From Gammaproteobacteria bacterium (GTDB taxonomy: Bacteria; Pseudomonadota; Gammaproteobacteria; Chromatiales; Chromatiaceae): a DNA stretch of 49,135 nucleotides. Below the pieces are notes generated by a model, which was given only the letters and a program-made list of their open reading frames with translations, was not told the origin of the DNA and made no database searches. The stretch is taken from assembly GCA_009929855.1 (NCBI GenBank), contig RZZN01000030.1:1-49135 (forward strand). The letters run 5' to 3'. Both the position numbers and the translations under genes were made by a program. This document shows, in pieces, positions 18,813 through 28,959 of the stretch (position 1 is its first letter; the number at the start of each line of letters is the position of its first letter).

Positions 18813-20093
18813 CTACATCCAGTCGCGGATCGACCCCGGCGCCAACCCAGTCAGCCGCTGATACATGCGCAGGGCTTGGATGTCGGAGAGTGCACTCACC
18901 AGATCCGCGGCCCGGCGAGCCGGGGTGGCCGTGGCATCGAGCTCGGCACCAAGCCAGTTGGGGATGAGCTCACCGGCGCGGTCCTCGTGGTAGACCTGGA
19001 AAAGCTCGCGGACGATGCGACGAAAGCCCTGTTGTTGGGTCCGATAGGGCGACGAGCCGATGACATAATGCCAGTCCAGCGCCTTCAAGGTGGCAACCTC
19101 GGCCTGGATCCCGTCGGCAATCGCCAACTGGGCCGGGCCGTTCGCGGCGACCCTGATGATTGGCGCGCTGATGAAGCGGGTGATGAGGTCGGAGCGGATA
19201 CGGCTGAGCAGGGCTTGCTCGGCGCGCGTGCCGGTATAGGGACGCCGGATCGGCATCAGCTGAATGATGTGTCTGAATGATTCGGCGAAGCTCTCCCACA
19301 GATCGACGCGGTCTGGGTGGGTGAAGGCCCAGCGCGCCCGCGTGGCCTCGAGGAACTGAGCGCGCTCATCCTCGTCGAGCACCAGCAGGTGCATGGGGAT
19401 GATCCCGGCACGAAAGAAGTCATCGACATCATGCACCGCATAGGTGATGTCATCGGCCCAATCCATGATCTGGGCCTCGATGCTGGGTCGCGCATGCGCT
19501 GAATCATCCCCGCGGACCCAGTGGAAATCCTCCGACTCGCTGGCGTAGGCGCCCCACTTGCGGGTGCCTGGACGACTCGCCCGCAGCCAGGGATACTTCA
19601 ACAAGGCATCGAGCGTGGCGCGCGTCAGGTTCAGGCCCGGATGCTCATCCGCGCGCACCGCCAGCTTGGTGACGATCCGAAAGGACTGAGCGTTGCCCTC
19701 ATAGCCCTCCTCACCCGTCTCGCTCAACAGCTGGTCGAGCACCTGCTCGCCGATATGGCCGAAGGGTGGATGACCGAGATCATGCGCCAGCGCGGCCGCC
19801 TCCACCACCTCGGGATCGATCCCGCCGATCGCCTCCACCAGCGCCGGGTCGGTCTCGATCAACAGGCGCTCGGCCAGCCGCCGCGCGACCTGCGCCACCT
19901 TCAGGGTGTGTGTCAAACGGTTGTGCACCACGTCGCCCTCCATTGGACTGGTGACCTGGGTCACCCCGGCGAGCCGGCGCAGTGCATTGCTGTAGAGGAG
20001 TCGATCGCGATCACGCTTGGCGGGATGGGCCTCGCGATGATCGGTCTGGGGATTGTGCATCTCCTGGTGGCGACGCTGCTCGCGGGCGCTCAT
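18813..20093 (-). CDS. dgt: Deoxyguanosinetriphosphate triphosphohydrolase-like protein
   Basis: A 426-residue HD-domain hydrolase that should release triphosphate from dGTP or related dNTPs and so trim nucleotide pools. Metal-binding residues are visible as H62 (RLTHTLKV) and H104-D105 (AHDLGHPPFGHIGE). The DRDRLLYSNALRRLAGVTQV opening is typical of the dGTPase-like family. The ATG at 20093 (MSAREQRRHQEMHN) was chosen; the frame runs 113 codons further, but through the divergent marC gene. Divergent from marC by 48 bases. Confidence 0.93.
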   Translation of the reverse strand: MSAREQRRHQEMHNPQTDHREAHPAKRDRDRLLYSNALRRLAGVTQVTSPMEGDVVHNRLTHTLKVAQVARRLAERLLIETDPALVEAIGGIDPEVVEAAALAHDLGHPPFGHIGEQVLDQLLSETGEEGYEGNAQSFRIVTKLAVRADEHPGLNLTRATLDALLKYPWLRASRPGTRKWGAYASESEDFHWVRGDDSAHARPSIEAQIMDWADDITYAVHDVDDFFRAGIIPMHLLVLDEDERAQFLEATRARWAFTHPDRVDLWESFAESFRHIIQLMPIRRPYTGTRAEQALLSRIRSDLITRFISAPIIRVAANGPAQLAIADGIQAEVATLKALDWHYVIGSSPYRTQQQGFRRIVRELFQVYHEDRAGELIPNWLGAELDATATPARRAADLVSALSDIQALRMYQRLTGLAPGSIRDWM

Positions 20094-20141
20094 CGCATGG
20101 CACCCGCACACTGCTCGGCCATCTGGACTAGACTCTGAATC

Positions 20142-20741
20142 ATGGATCTGCTCTCCGCCGCCATTCTGCTGATCATCATCATGGATCCTCTGGGCAATAT
20201 CCCGATCTTCCATTCGCTGTTGAGCCCCTATCCACGCGCGCGGCGGCTCGCGCTCATCGGACGCGAGCTGCTCATCGCCTATCTGGTACTGCTCGCCTTC
20301 CTCTTTGGTGGTGATCTGGTCATGCGGCATCTGGGGCTCGAGCAGCCAGCGCTCGGGGTCGCCGGCGGGGTGGTGCTCTTCATCATCGCACTGCGCATGG
20401 TCTTTCCCGAACAAGCGGGGGTGGAGCGGCACGAGCTCGACGAGGAGCCCTTCATCGTGCCACTGGCGATCCCCATGATCGCGGGTCCCTCGGCGATCGC
20501 CGCGGTCCTGCTGCTGGTCAGCCGCGAGCCCGAGCAGATCTGGACCTGGCTGGCGGCGCTGAGCATGGCCTGGAGCGCGAGCGCCGCCATCCTACTGGCC
20601 TCGGGTCTGCTGATGGAGAAGATCGGTCCGCACGCCTTGCGGGCATTGGTGCGGCTCACCGGGATGCTGTTGATCATGATGGCGGTGCAGATGCTGATGG
20701 ACAGCTTGGCGGTCTTTGTCCGAGGGCTGCTCGAGGCCTGA
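20142..20741 (+). CDS. MarC/UPF0056 family membrane protein (YhgN-like)
   Basis: A 199-residue integral membrane protein with six predicted helices. The opening IIIMDPLGNIPIFHSLL and the central FIVPLAIPMIAGPSAIAAVLLL segments are family signatures, the latter marking the repeated half. Family members are often listed as possible exporters, but the role is not established and the antibiotic-resistance link suggested by the name is doubtful. It is divergent from the dGTPase-like gene. Its stop codon lies in the loop of a perfect hairpin. Confidence 0.92.
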   Translation: MDLLSAAILLIIIMDPLGNIPIFHSLLSPYPRARRLALIGRELLIAYLVLLAFLFGGDLVMRHLGLEQPALGVAGGVVLFIIALRMVFPEQAGVERHELDEEPFIVPLAIPMIAGPSAIAAVLLLVSREPEQIWTWLAALSMAWSASAAILLASGLLMEKIGPHALRALVRLTGMLLIMMAVQMLMDSLAVFVRGLLEA

Positions 20742-20752
20742 TGGCCTCGAGC
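20729..20752. terminator. Perfect 10-bp hairpin across the marC stop codon
   Basis: GCTCGAGGCC (20729-20738), a TGAT loop containing the stop codon, and GGCCTCGAGC (20743-20752) pair perfectly. It lies between convergent genes (the flavoprotein gene ends at 20814) and is symmetric, so it could stop transcription from both sides. There is no T-run, which argues against a classical intrinsic terminator. Confidence 0.5.
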
Positions 20753-20813
20753 GGACGCGCCACCAGGAGACGAGGATGAGCGAGCCGCGTCGGCACCTGC
20801 ATGCGCGCGCGAA

Positions 20814-22184
20814 TCAGGCGCCACCGAGACGCCGCAGGATCCCTTCCGCGGCCATCACGCCGTTGACCGCCGCACCGATGATCCCTCGCGACTTGCCGGC
20901 GCCGTCGCCCGCGACGAAGAGACCCGGCACCTCGGTCTCCAGATCCGGGCTGGTCGGATAGCGCACATCGTAGAACTTGATCTCTGGGACATAGATGAGC
21001 GTCGAGGGGTGGGCCACCCCGGGGATGATCCGTGCGAGCAGCTCCAGACTCTCTTGCAGGTTGCGCACGATCCGCCCTGGGTAGGCGAACGAGATATCGC
21101 CCGGTGTCACGCCAGGTCCAGGCGGCAGGGTCGGCACCAGCTTGTCGAAGCCGAGCTCGGCCGAGTCGAAGGTCTGCGCCTTGGAGCGACGCCCAGCGAT
21201 CAGATCACCCCAGCGCTGCACGATCAGACTGTCGCCGCCGCCCCAAAAGTTGGCGAAGCGAGCGACCTTGTGACCCATTTCGGTGGTGTCCTGCAGGGGC
21301 TCGGTCATGCCCACCGTGTTGAGGATGGCGAAATTGGTATTGGCCGTCTTGCTGGCCTTGAGCGCATCGCCATTGACCAGACGAAAGCCGGGATGCGACT
21401 CGACGCGCACATGACCGCCGGGGTTGGTGCAAAAGGTGCGGGTCCGGTCGAGGTGGGTCGGGGTACAGAAGATGAACTTGGGGTCATAGAGCACATCGGT
21501 GAGCTCCTCGTAGACGGACGAGGCGATCTCGACCCGACAGCCGATGTCGATCGCCCGATGACCGGTGTGCACACCGAGCGCGCGCGCCTTCGCGCGAAAC
21601 CAGTAGGCCCCCTCGCGTCCTGGGGCACAGACCAGATGGTCGGCGTGAAAGTCGCCGCGGCTGGTCTCGACCTGGAAGACACCATCATCCGCGCGCCGGA
21701 TCTCGGTGACCTCGGTCTCCAGCAAGAGTGTCCCGCCACGCTGCTCGACCGTCGCGCCCATGGCACCGGTGACCCGATGCGCGAAATCGGTCCCCATGTG
21801 GCGCTGCACGACCGGGATCAGTTGGATGTCCCACAGACCCTTCGGGGTCTTGCGACGCACCCAGGAGACCCGCTCCAACCACCACTGGATCCGCGCCTCG
21901 TCGAGACCATGCAGGGTGGGATCGGCGCCATGATCCAGAAAGATCCGATCGACCGCCTGGATCCGCTGGGTCGCCTCCGCCTCGGTCAGACCCAGCTCGG
22001 CCAGATCCAGACCGATGTGTGGCGAGAGGTTGAGCTTGCCGTCGGTATAGCCACCCGCCCCGCCCGGCCAAGGCTTGCGGTCGACGACCAGGACCGCGAG
22101 CTGACCGGCCAGACGCAGCGCGGCGAACAGACCAGCGGGGCCAGCCCCGATGATGATGACGTCATAATGGGTTGCCTGGGTCAT
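20814..22184 (-). CDS. FAD-dependent oxidoreductase (COG2509-like dehydrogenase)
   Basis: A 456-residue flavoprotein. The N-terminal dinucleotide-binding motif is DVIIIGAGPAGLFAALRLA, followed by VVDRKPWPGG; the C-terminal FAD-contacting motif is GLFVAGDGAGKSRGIIGAAVNG. The CAPGREGAYWF and PTLPPGPGVTPGDI segments are typical of uncharacterised FAD-dependent dehydrogenases. The substrate is unknown. The ATG at 22184 was chosen; a GTG two codons upstream at 22190 has better spacing to GAGGA and is equally possible. It is the last gene of a leftward run after the radical SAM and RelA/SpoT-like genes, separated by 172 bases. Confidence 0.85.
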   Translation of the reverse strand: MTQATHYDVIIIGAGPAGLFAALRLAGQLAVLVVDRKPWPGGAGGYTDGKLNLSPHIGLDLAELGLTEAEATQRIQAVDRIFLDHGADPTLHGLDEARIQWWLERVSWVRRKTPKGLWDIQLIPVVQRHMGTDFAHRVTGAMGATVEQRGGTLLLETEVTEIRRADDGVFQVETSRGDFHADHLVCAPGREGAYWFRAKARALGVHTGHRAIDIGCRVEIASSVYEELTDVLYDPKFIFCTPTHLDRTRTFCTNPGGHVRVESHPGFRLVNGDALKASKTANTNFAILNTVGMTEPLQDTTEMGHKVARFANFWGGGDSLIVQRWGDLIAGRRSKAQTFDSAELGFDKLVPTLPPGPGVTPGDISFAYPGRIVRNLQESLELLARIIPGVAHPSTLIYVPEIKFYDVRYPTSPDLETEVPGLFVAGDGAGKSRGIIGAAVNGVMAAEGILRRLGGA

Positions 22185-22356
22185 TGCCACCGCATCCTCA
22201 TTGAGCCGGGCTCGCGCCCACCGTATGGGTCAGGATCGGCCGCGCTGGTCCGGGCGTCAAGGTCTACCCACGGACCTGGGCGCGCCAGTGCCTGGATCGG
22301 CCGCGCCGCGGTCCGTCTGCGGTCCGGCCCGGGGAGTCCGAGGATGCGCCGCGCGA

Positions 22357-23544
22357 TCACTCCAGATCCAGCTCGACCGACGGGATGCCGAACAGCCCCC
22401 GCTTGACCTCGTCGAAATAGTCCGGGAGATAGCGGTCATGCAGCCGCACCGGCAGGCGCTCGAGTCGCAGCGGCGGGGCCGCCGGGAGCGTGAACAGCAG
22501 CTCGCAGAGAAATTCGAGATTCTGCGCGAGTTGCCCCTGACAGCGCGGCTGGCGGCGCTGACGGATGATGCGATCCTCATGCATGCAGCGTCCGATCTCG
22601 CCCTCCAGGGTCTCGGCGGCCGTCGCACAGATGATCTCGACACGCAGCCTGGTCTCGTCTTCGCACAGGAATCGCGTGAATTCGCGGCTGGTCTCCGCCG
22701 GTCCGATCCCATGGGCCTGAAAGGCGCGGATGACCTCATCGGGTAGCGGGCGCGCCTGGATCCTGGTCAGATCGGGCCGATGGTCGACCAATAGATTCAC
22801 TGCCTTGTAATCGCCGCCATGCTGCTCGCGCTCGATCAGCACGCAATCGAGATCACCCAGGATCCCCATCAAGTCGGCCTCCCGCGCGGGCTCGAGGACC
22901 AGCTTGATGCCCGCCACATCGTTGATCTCCAACCCCGGCACGCCACGCTCGGGGTCGATCGCGCCCGGCTGTTCGAGCCGCGCCAGCAGACGGCGATCCC
23001 ACGCCGGCATCGCTGCCGCCCGCGCCTGGCCGGCGCCAGCGTGCTGGGCGTCACGCGCGCGCCTCGTCGGCGCATCCTGGGGCAGGATCTCCTCCTGGAG
23101 CCAATCGATGACCTTGCGCGTCGACTTCTCGGCGAGTCGACGGATGCGTTTGACGCGGCTGGAGCCGACATAGACCAGGCGGTCGGCATCGGCGCTGAAA
23201 TAGAGGATCCCACGGAAGGGGGTCTCGCGATAATAGCGGCCCGGCTCGGCATGATAGCGCGCGATCAGATCGCGCGCGCGTGCCGACGGTTGGGGCAGAT
23301 GGGCGATGAGCGCGTCCTTGAGCTCACCCTTGGTCAGCACGATCCGCCCCTGGGGTGTCGCGCCGTGTAGCGCGCGCATCAGCGACACCGCGAGCGCGGA
23401 CAAGGCGCGCGCGACCAGGACCGAGTTGAAGTGCACCAGGCGCAGGAGGCGTGTCTGATCGGCCGGCGCGGGCCGATCCAGCATCCATCGCCCGATCAGC
23501 GCCTGGAGCTCGTCGCGGTGACTGAATCCATTGATCCTGATCAT
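22357..23544 (-). CDS. Uncharacterised protein with RelA/SpoT-like central region
   Basis: A 395-residue protein that I do not recognise as a named family. The middle resembles the (p)ppGpp synthetase fold. SRVKRIRRLAEKSTRKV (129-145) recalls the synthetase K-x-R helix. INDVAGIKLVL (207-217) matches the D-I-x-G-I-R strand. GGDYKAVNLLVDH (243-255) occupies the place of the GYxSxH motif. LRVEIICATAAETLEGE (300-316) stands where VEIQIRT and the following acidic helix occur. Several catalytic positions differ, so activity cannot be assumed. A Y-V-G-S stretch (125-128) and an alanine-rich insert (160-180) are distinctive. It starts 34 bases after the AmmeMemoRadiSam radical SAM gene on the same strand and is probably co-transcribed with it. 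Confidence 0.7.
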   Translation of the reverse strand: MIRINGFSHRDELQALIGRWMLDRPAPADQTRLLRLVHFNSVLVARALSALAVSLMRALHGATPQGRIVLTKGELKDALIAHLPQPSARARDLIARYHAEPGRYYRETPFRGILYFSADADRLVYVGSSRVKRIRRLAEKSTRKVIDWLQEEILPQDAPTRRARDAQHAGAGQARAAAMPAWDRRLLARLEQPGAIDPERGVPGLEINDVAGIKLVLEPAREADLMGILGDLDCVLIEREQHGGDYKAVNLLVDHRPDLTRIQARPLPDEVIRAFQAHGIGPAETSREFTRFLCEDETRLRVEIICATAAETLEGEIGRCMHEDRIIRQRRQPRCQGQLAQNLEFLCELLFTLPAAPPLRLERLPVRLHDRYLPDYFDEVKRGLFGIPSVELDLE

Positions 23545-23578
23545 CGTTCACCGCTGGGCGCCGCTGCGCGCACGCGGC

Positions 23579-24691
<1,113 letters not shown>

Positions 24692-24712
24692 CGCACACCC
24701 TCCCCGGCCAAG

Positions 24713-24766
24713 GGTCTCGACCTTCGAGACCGGCCTCGTCAGGCCACTCGTGGTCATGCGCCACGA
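24713..24766 (-). promoter_or_regulatory. Two hairpins in the amrS leader
   Basis: A perfect inverted repeat, GGTCTCGA-CCT-TCGAGACC (24713-24731), lies 21 bases before the amrS start, just upstream of its ribosome-binding site. TCGTGG/CCACGA (24748-24753 and 24761-24766, seven-base loop) forms a second one. They could be operators or structured leader RNA. Confidence 0.55.
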
Positions 24767-24841
24767 CCGCACGCTAACCCTTGATCAGTCCGCGACACGG
24801 CGCGCCGCAAGAGCGACGATCGACACTCGCCACATGGTTTG

Positions 24842-24887
24842 AGTATACAACCCCACGGTCAGATTCACCGCGCATCCGGACTATACT
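24842..24887. promoter_or_regulatory. Divergent -10 elements between amrS and amrB
   Basis: TATACT occurs on the minus strand at 24847-24842 (facing amrS) and on the plus strand at 24882-24887 (facing amrB). Neither has a good -35 hexamer at the normal distance, so an activator may be needed. The positions give a leader of about 145 bases for amrS and about 50 for amrB. Confidence 0.4.
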
Positions 24888-24944
24888 TGCAGTGAGGACA
24901 TCCGTGCGTTGGTCCCCTTTGTTTGCAGATCGCGGGAGACGACC

Positions 24945-25730
24945 ATGTTGACGATTCGACGGCCGGCGGTCGCCGGTCTCTTCTATCCAGATGACCCGCG
25001 CGAGCTCAAGCGCCTGGTGGATGGCTATCTGGAGGCGGCCCGATCGGATGAGTCACCGCCGAAGGCACTGATCGCCCCGCATGCGGGATACGTCTACTCC
25101 GGACCCGTCGCGGCGATCGCCTACGCGACACTGGCCCGTGCCCGCGCGACCATCCGCCGTGTCGTCCTGCTCGGGCCAGCGCACCGGGTCGCCTTCCATG
25201 GTCTCGCCGCGAGCAGCGCGGACTGCTTCGAGACCCCGCTCGGGCGGGTCGAGCTCGACCGCGCGGCCATCAAGGAGGTACTGAGACTGCCCCAGGTCAG
25301 ACTGTTGGACGATGCCCATGTGCTCGAGCATAGCCTGGAGGTCCAGCTGCCCTTCCTGCAGGAGGCGCTCGCTCGCTTCAGCCTGGTGCCCTTGGTCGTC
25401 GGCGATGCCACGGCGAACCAGGTCGCCGAGGTGCTCGACCTGCTGTGGGGCGGCCCGGAGACACTGATCGTCATCAGCTCCGACCTGAGTCACTATCACT
25501 CCTACGCCCTCGCGCAACGCCTGGACGCCGCCACATCGGTGGCGATCGAATCCTTGCGCCCTCAGGACATCGGTTATGAGCAGGCCTGTGGATGCAATCC
25601 ACTCAATGGGTTGCTCGCGCTGGCCAAACGCCGTGGTCTGCAGGCCGAGACGCTGGACCTGCGCAACTCGGGTGATACCGCGGGCTCACATGATCGGGTC
25701 GTGGGCTACGGGGCCTATGTCTTTCACTGA
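24945..25730 (+). CDS. amrB: AmmeMemoRadiSam system protein B (Memo family)
   Basis: A 261-residue protein of the Memo/LigB-like dioxygenase fold. The opening RRPAVAGLFYP and the PHAGYVYSG, LGPAHR, SSDLSHYH and CGCNPL motifs carry the histidines and cysteine that line the metal site in Memo proteins. The reaction is unknown in bacteria. The ATG at 24945 is preceded by GGGAG. It is the first gene of a rightward run with the AMMECR1-domain gene, a Lon-like protease and a stress-type protein. Confidence 0.94.
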   Translation: MLTIRRPAVAGLFYPDDPRELKRLVDGYLEAARSDESPPKALIAPHAGYVYSGPVAAIAYATLARARATIRRVVLLGPAHRVAFHGLAASSADCFETPLGRVELDRAAIKEVLRLPQVRLLDDAHVLEHSLEVQLPFLQEALARFSLVPLVVGDATANQVAEVLDLLWGGPETLIVISSDLSHYHSYALAQRLDAATSVAIESLRPQDIGYEQACGCNPLNGLLALAKRRGLQAETLDLRNSGDTAGSHDRVVGYGAYVFH

Positions 25731-25812
25731 TCTCGCTGACGCGCGACTGCCGGGCAGCCCCCCGCAATCGCGATGACCGAGCGACGGCTCACCCACCAGT
25801 CCGGCCACGACC

Positions 25813-26484
25813 ATGAACGCGCATCCACTCGATCCTGCCGCGCCGCCCGATCCAACGCCGACCGAGACACACCCGGGCGGCACCGAGGCGGCATGGCGCC
25901 CACTGCTGTTGGCCGTGGCGGCGCGCTCGCTGCGACATGGCCTGGACACCGGCCGGCCCTGGGCACCTGATCCCGAGCAGTATCCCGAGGCAGTGCGCGT
26001 GAAGCGCGCGACCTTCGTGACGCTCACCATCGATGGGGCGCTGCGCGGTTGCATCGGCATGCTGGAGGCGATCAGACCACTGGTCTTGGATGTCGCCGAG
26101 AATGCCTATGCGGCGGCCTTCCGCGACCCGCGCTTCCCCCCCTTGACGCGCGCCGAGCTGGCGCTGCTGCGGATCGAGATCTCGGTCTTGAGCCCAGCCG
26201 AGCCACTGCCGTGCGCCTCGGAGCAGGATCTGCTCGCTCGGATCAGACCCGGCATCGACGGTCTGATCCTCGAGGATCGCGGACATCGCGGCACCTTCCT
26301 GCCCGCGGTCTGGGAGCAACTGCCACGCCCCGAGCTCTTCCTGGAGCAGCTGCGCCGCAAGGCGGGGCTCGCGCCGGACCATTGGTCGACGACGCTGCGG
26401 GTCGCGCGCTACACGACCGAGTCCTTCGGCGCGGCGATCGCGCAGGTGCAGGACGCGGATGCGCGCGCCAGGGTCTCGGCCTGA
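25813..26484 (+). CDS. amrA: AmmeMemoRadiSam system protein A (AMMECR1 domain)
   Basis: A 223-residue AMMECR1-domain protein. The signature LRGCIG is present at about residue 77-82, preceded by RATFVTLTIDG and followed by NAYAAAFRDPRFPPL, the usual family order. After a disordered Pro/Thr-rich N-terminus (1-25), the single domain fills the rest. The biochemical role is not known. It lies 82 bases after amrB and 24 bases before the protease gene on the same strand. Confidence 0.93.
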   Translation: MNAHPLDPAAPPDPTPTETHPGGTEAAWRPLLLAVAARSLRHGLDTGRPWAPDPEQYPEAVRVKRATFVTLTIDGALRGCIGMLEAIRPLVLDVAENAYAAAFRDPRFPPLTRAELALLRIEISVLSPAEPLPCASEQDLLARIRPGIDGLILEDRGHRGTFLPAVWEQLPRPELFLEQLRRKAGLAPDHWSTTLRVARYTTESFGAAIAQVQDADARARVSA

Positions 26485-26508
26485 CGTTTGATTCGACTGG
26501 AATTGATC

Positions 26509-28959
26509 ATGACCCCTGCCCCACTCCCACCCTCCGCGCTCTATCGGCACTGCGAGCTGGATCAGCTCGGCATCGAGACCACGGCCGAGCTCGAGATCGA
26601 CGACGGCTTGATCGTCCAGGAGCGCGCCATCGAGGCGATCCAGTTCGGCATCGGCATCCATCACGCCGGCTACAACCTGTTCGCGCTCGGGCCCTCGGGA
26701 ACCGGCAAGCGCGCGCTGATCCACAGTGTCCTGCAAACGCGCGCCAGGCAGGAGCCGGTCCCACCCGACTGGTGTTACGTCTTCAATTTCAGCGACGCGC
26801 ACCGCCCGCGCGCGCTGCGCCTCCCCCCCGGCAAGGGGGCCGTGCTCAAGCGCGACATGGATCAACTGGTGGAGGATCTGCACCGAGCCATCCAGGGTGT
26901 CTTCGAAAGCGATGAATACCGCACCCGCACCCAGGCGGTCGAGGAGGAGTTGGAGGAGCGCCAGGAAAAGACCATGGGCGAGATCCGCGAGCTGGCCAAA
27001 CAGAAGGACGTGATCCTGCTCCAGACCCCCACTGGGTTCACCCTCGCTCCAGTGCGCGACGGCAAGCCGCTCGGTCCGAACGAGTTCCATGCGCTGCCGC
27101 AAGAGGAGCGCGCGCGCATCGAGCAGGACATCGACAGCCTCCAGGCGGAGATGCGCAAGGCACTGCACCAGATGCCGCTGTGGAAGAAGCACTCGGACGA
27201 GCAGATCGAGGCGCTGAATCGCGAGATGGCCAGCGCGGCGATTCAGGGGCCGATCGAGACGCTCGCGCAGAAGTATGCCGAGCTCGCGGCGGTGCTCGAT
27301 TATCTCAGCCAGGTGCAGGCCGACGTGGTCGAGCATTTCCGCCAGTTCCTGCCCAATCAGGACAAGCCGCAACCCCTGATGGGTCTGTGGATCCAACCGG
27401 GTGCCGAGGGTCCACCCTGGCATCATCGCTACCGCGTCAACGTCATCCTCGGCCATGACGAGGATGGTGGCGCGCCGGTCGTCTACGCGGATCTTCCGGC
27501 CCATCATCAGCTCGTCGGACGCATCGAGCACCGCGCGCATCTGGGTGCGCTCGAGACCGACTTCACCATGATCCGCGCCGGTGTCCTGCATCAGGCCAAT
27601 GGTGGCTATCTGATCCTCGACGCACTCAAGCTGCTGCTTCAGCCCTTCGCCTACGAGACCCTGAAACGCCTCATCCAAGCCGGTGAGATCCGGATCGAAT
27701 CGCTCGCCCAGATCACCAGCCTGATCAGCACCTTGTCGCTGGAGCCAGAGCCCATCCCATTGGATGTCAAGGTCGTGCTGATCGGCGAGCGCCATCTCTA
27801 TTACCTGCTCTGCGAGCTCGATCCTGAATTCGGCGAGCTGTTCAAGGTGGCGGTGGATTTCGACGACCGGCTCGAGCGCGACGGTGCGAGCCAACGTGTC
27901 TATGCCCGCTTCATCGCCGCCGAGGTCCGGCGCGCGGGGCTGCGTCATTTCGATCGGGCCGCCATCGGCCGGATCATCGAGCAGAGTGCCCGACTCGCCG
28001 ACGACAACGAGCGGCTCACCAGCCACATGCGCTCGATCGGCGATCTGGTGCGCGAGAGCGATTATTGGGCCGGGGTCGCCGGACGCGCGATCGTCGGCTC
28101 GCTCGATGTGCAGCGCGCCATCGATGCCCAGATCGAGCGCGCCGACCGCATCAGTCGACGTCTGCGCGAGGAGACCCGCCGCGGCACCATCCTGATCGAG
28201 ACCCAAGGCGCGCGCATCGGCCAGGTCAACGGACTCGCCGTCATGCAGCTCGGGGGCTATGCCTTCGGTCATCCCAGCCGCATCACCGCACGGGTGCGGC
28301 TCGGCGAGGGCGAGGTCATCGACATCGAGCGCGAGGTCAAGCTCGGCGGTCCCATCCATTCCAAGGGCGTCCTCATCCTCCAGGGCTTCATCGCCGGACG
28401 CTATGCCTTGGACTACCCACTCTCGCTCTCGGCCAGTCTGGTGTTCGAGCAATCCTATGGCGGCATCGAGGGCGACAGTGCCTCCTCGGCCGAGCTCTAT
28501 GCCCTGCTCTCCGCGCTCGCCGAGCTGCCGATCAACCAGTCATTCGCGGTCACCGGCTCGGTCAATCAGCTTGGCGAGGTCCAGGCCATCGGCGGGGTCA
28601 ACGAAAAGATCGAGGGCTTCTTCGACACCTGCGTCGCGCGCGGCCCCCTGCAAGGACAAGGTGTCCTGATCCCGGCCGCCAACGTCAAGCATCTGATGCT
28701 GCGCGCCGACGTGCGCGAGGCGGTCGCGCGCGGCCAGTTCGCCATCTATCCAGTCAGCAGCATCGACGAGGGCATCGAGATCCTGACCGCGACGCCCGCG
28801 GGCGAGCGCGCGGCGACCGGCGAGTTTCCACCGGAAACTGTCAACGCACGGGTCGAGAGACGTCTGATCGCCTTCTCGGACCGGCTCCGCGAACTGAGCA
28901 ACCCCGGCAACGACGGCCCAGCCGAGCACGCCTCGGCCGATCAGGGCGACCACTCATGA
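26509..28959 (+). CDS. Lon-like AAA+ ATP-dependent protease
   Basis: An 816-residue protein with an N-terminal AAA-like region (Walker A GPSGTGKR at 61-68). It is interrupted by a long coiled-coil insert (about 135-260, rich in E, K, R and Q), and a C-terminal S16 Lon protease domain follows. The catalytic dyad is visible as S657 in GDSASSAEL and K700 in GVNEKIEGF. This is the 'Lon-like' family without the classical Lon N-terminal substrate-binding domain; its substrates are poorly known. The ATG at 26509 was chosen over an in-frame TTG at 26488. It lies 24 bases after the AMMECR1 gene and overlaps the next gene by four bases. Confidence 0.92.
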   Translation: MTPAPLPPSALYRHCELDQLGIETTAELEIDDGLIVQERAIEAIQFGIGIHHAGYNLFALGPSGTGKRALIHSVLQTRARQEPVPPDWCYVFNFSDAHRPRALRLPPGKGAVLKRDMDQLVEDLHRAIQGVFESDEYRTRTQAVEEELEERQEKTMGEIRELAKQKDVILLQTPTGFTLAPVRDGKPLGPNEFHALPQEERARIEQDIDSLQAEMRKALHQMPLWKKHSDEQIEALNREMASAAIQGPIETLAQKYAELAAVLDYLSQVQADVVEHFRQFLPNQDKPQPLMGLWIQPGAEGPPWHHRYRVNVILGHDEDGGAPVVYADLPAHHQLVGRIEHRAHLGALETDFTMIRAGVLHQANGGYLILDALKLLLQPFAYETLKRLIQAGEIRIESLAQITSLISTLSLEPEPIPLDVKVVLIGERHLYYLLCELDPEFGELFKVAVDFDDRLERDGASQRVYARFIAAEVRRAGLRHFDRAAIGRIIEQSARLADDNERLTSHMRSIGDLVRESDYWAGVAGRAIVGSLDVQRAIDAQIERADRISRRLREETRRGTILIETQGARIGQVNGLAVMQLGGYAFGHPSRITARVRLGEGEVIDIEREVKLGGPIHSKGVLILQGFIAGRYALDYPLSLSASLVFEQSYGGIEGDSASSAELYALLSALAELPINQSFAVTGSVNQLGEVQAIGGVNEKIEGFFDTCVARGPLQGQGVLIPAANVKHLMLRADVREAVARGQFAIYPVSSIDEGIEILTATPAGERAATGEFPPETVNARVERRLIAFSDRLRELSNPGNDGPAEHASADQGDHS

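Noticed and set aside
25789-28452. An 887-codon leftward open frame opposite the amrA and Lon-like genes
   Set aside because: It is antisense to genes with intact catalytic motifs and has no recognisable domain or ribosome-binding site.
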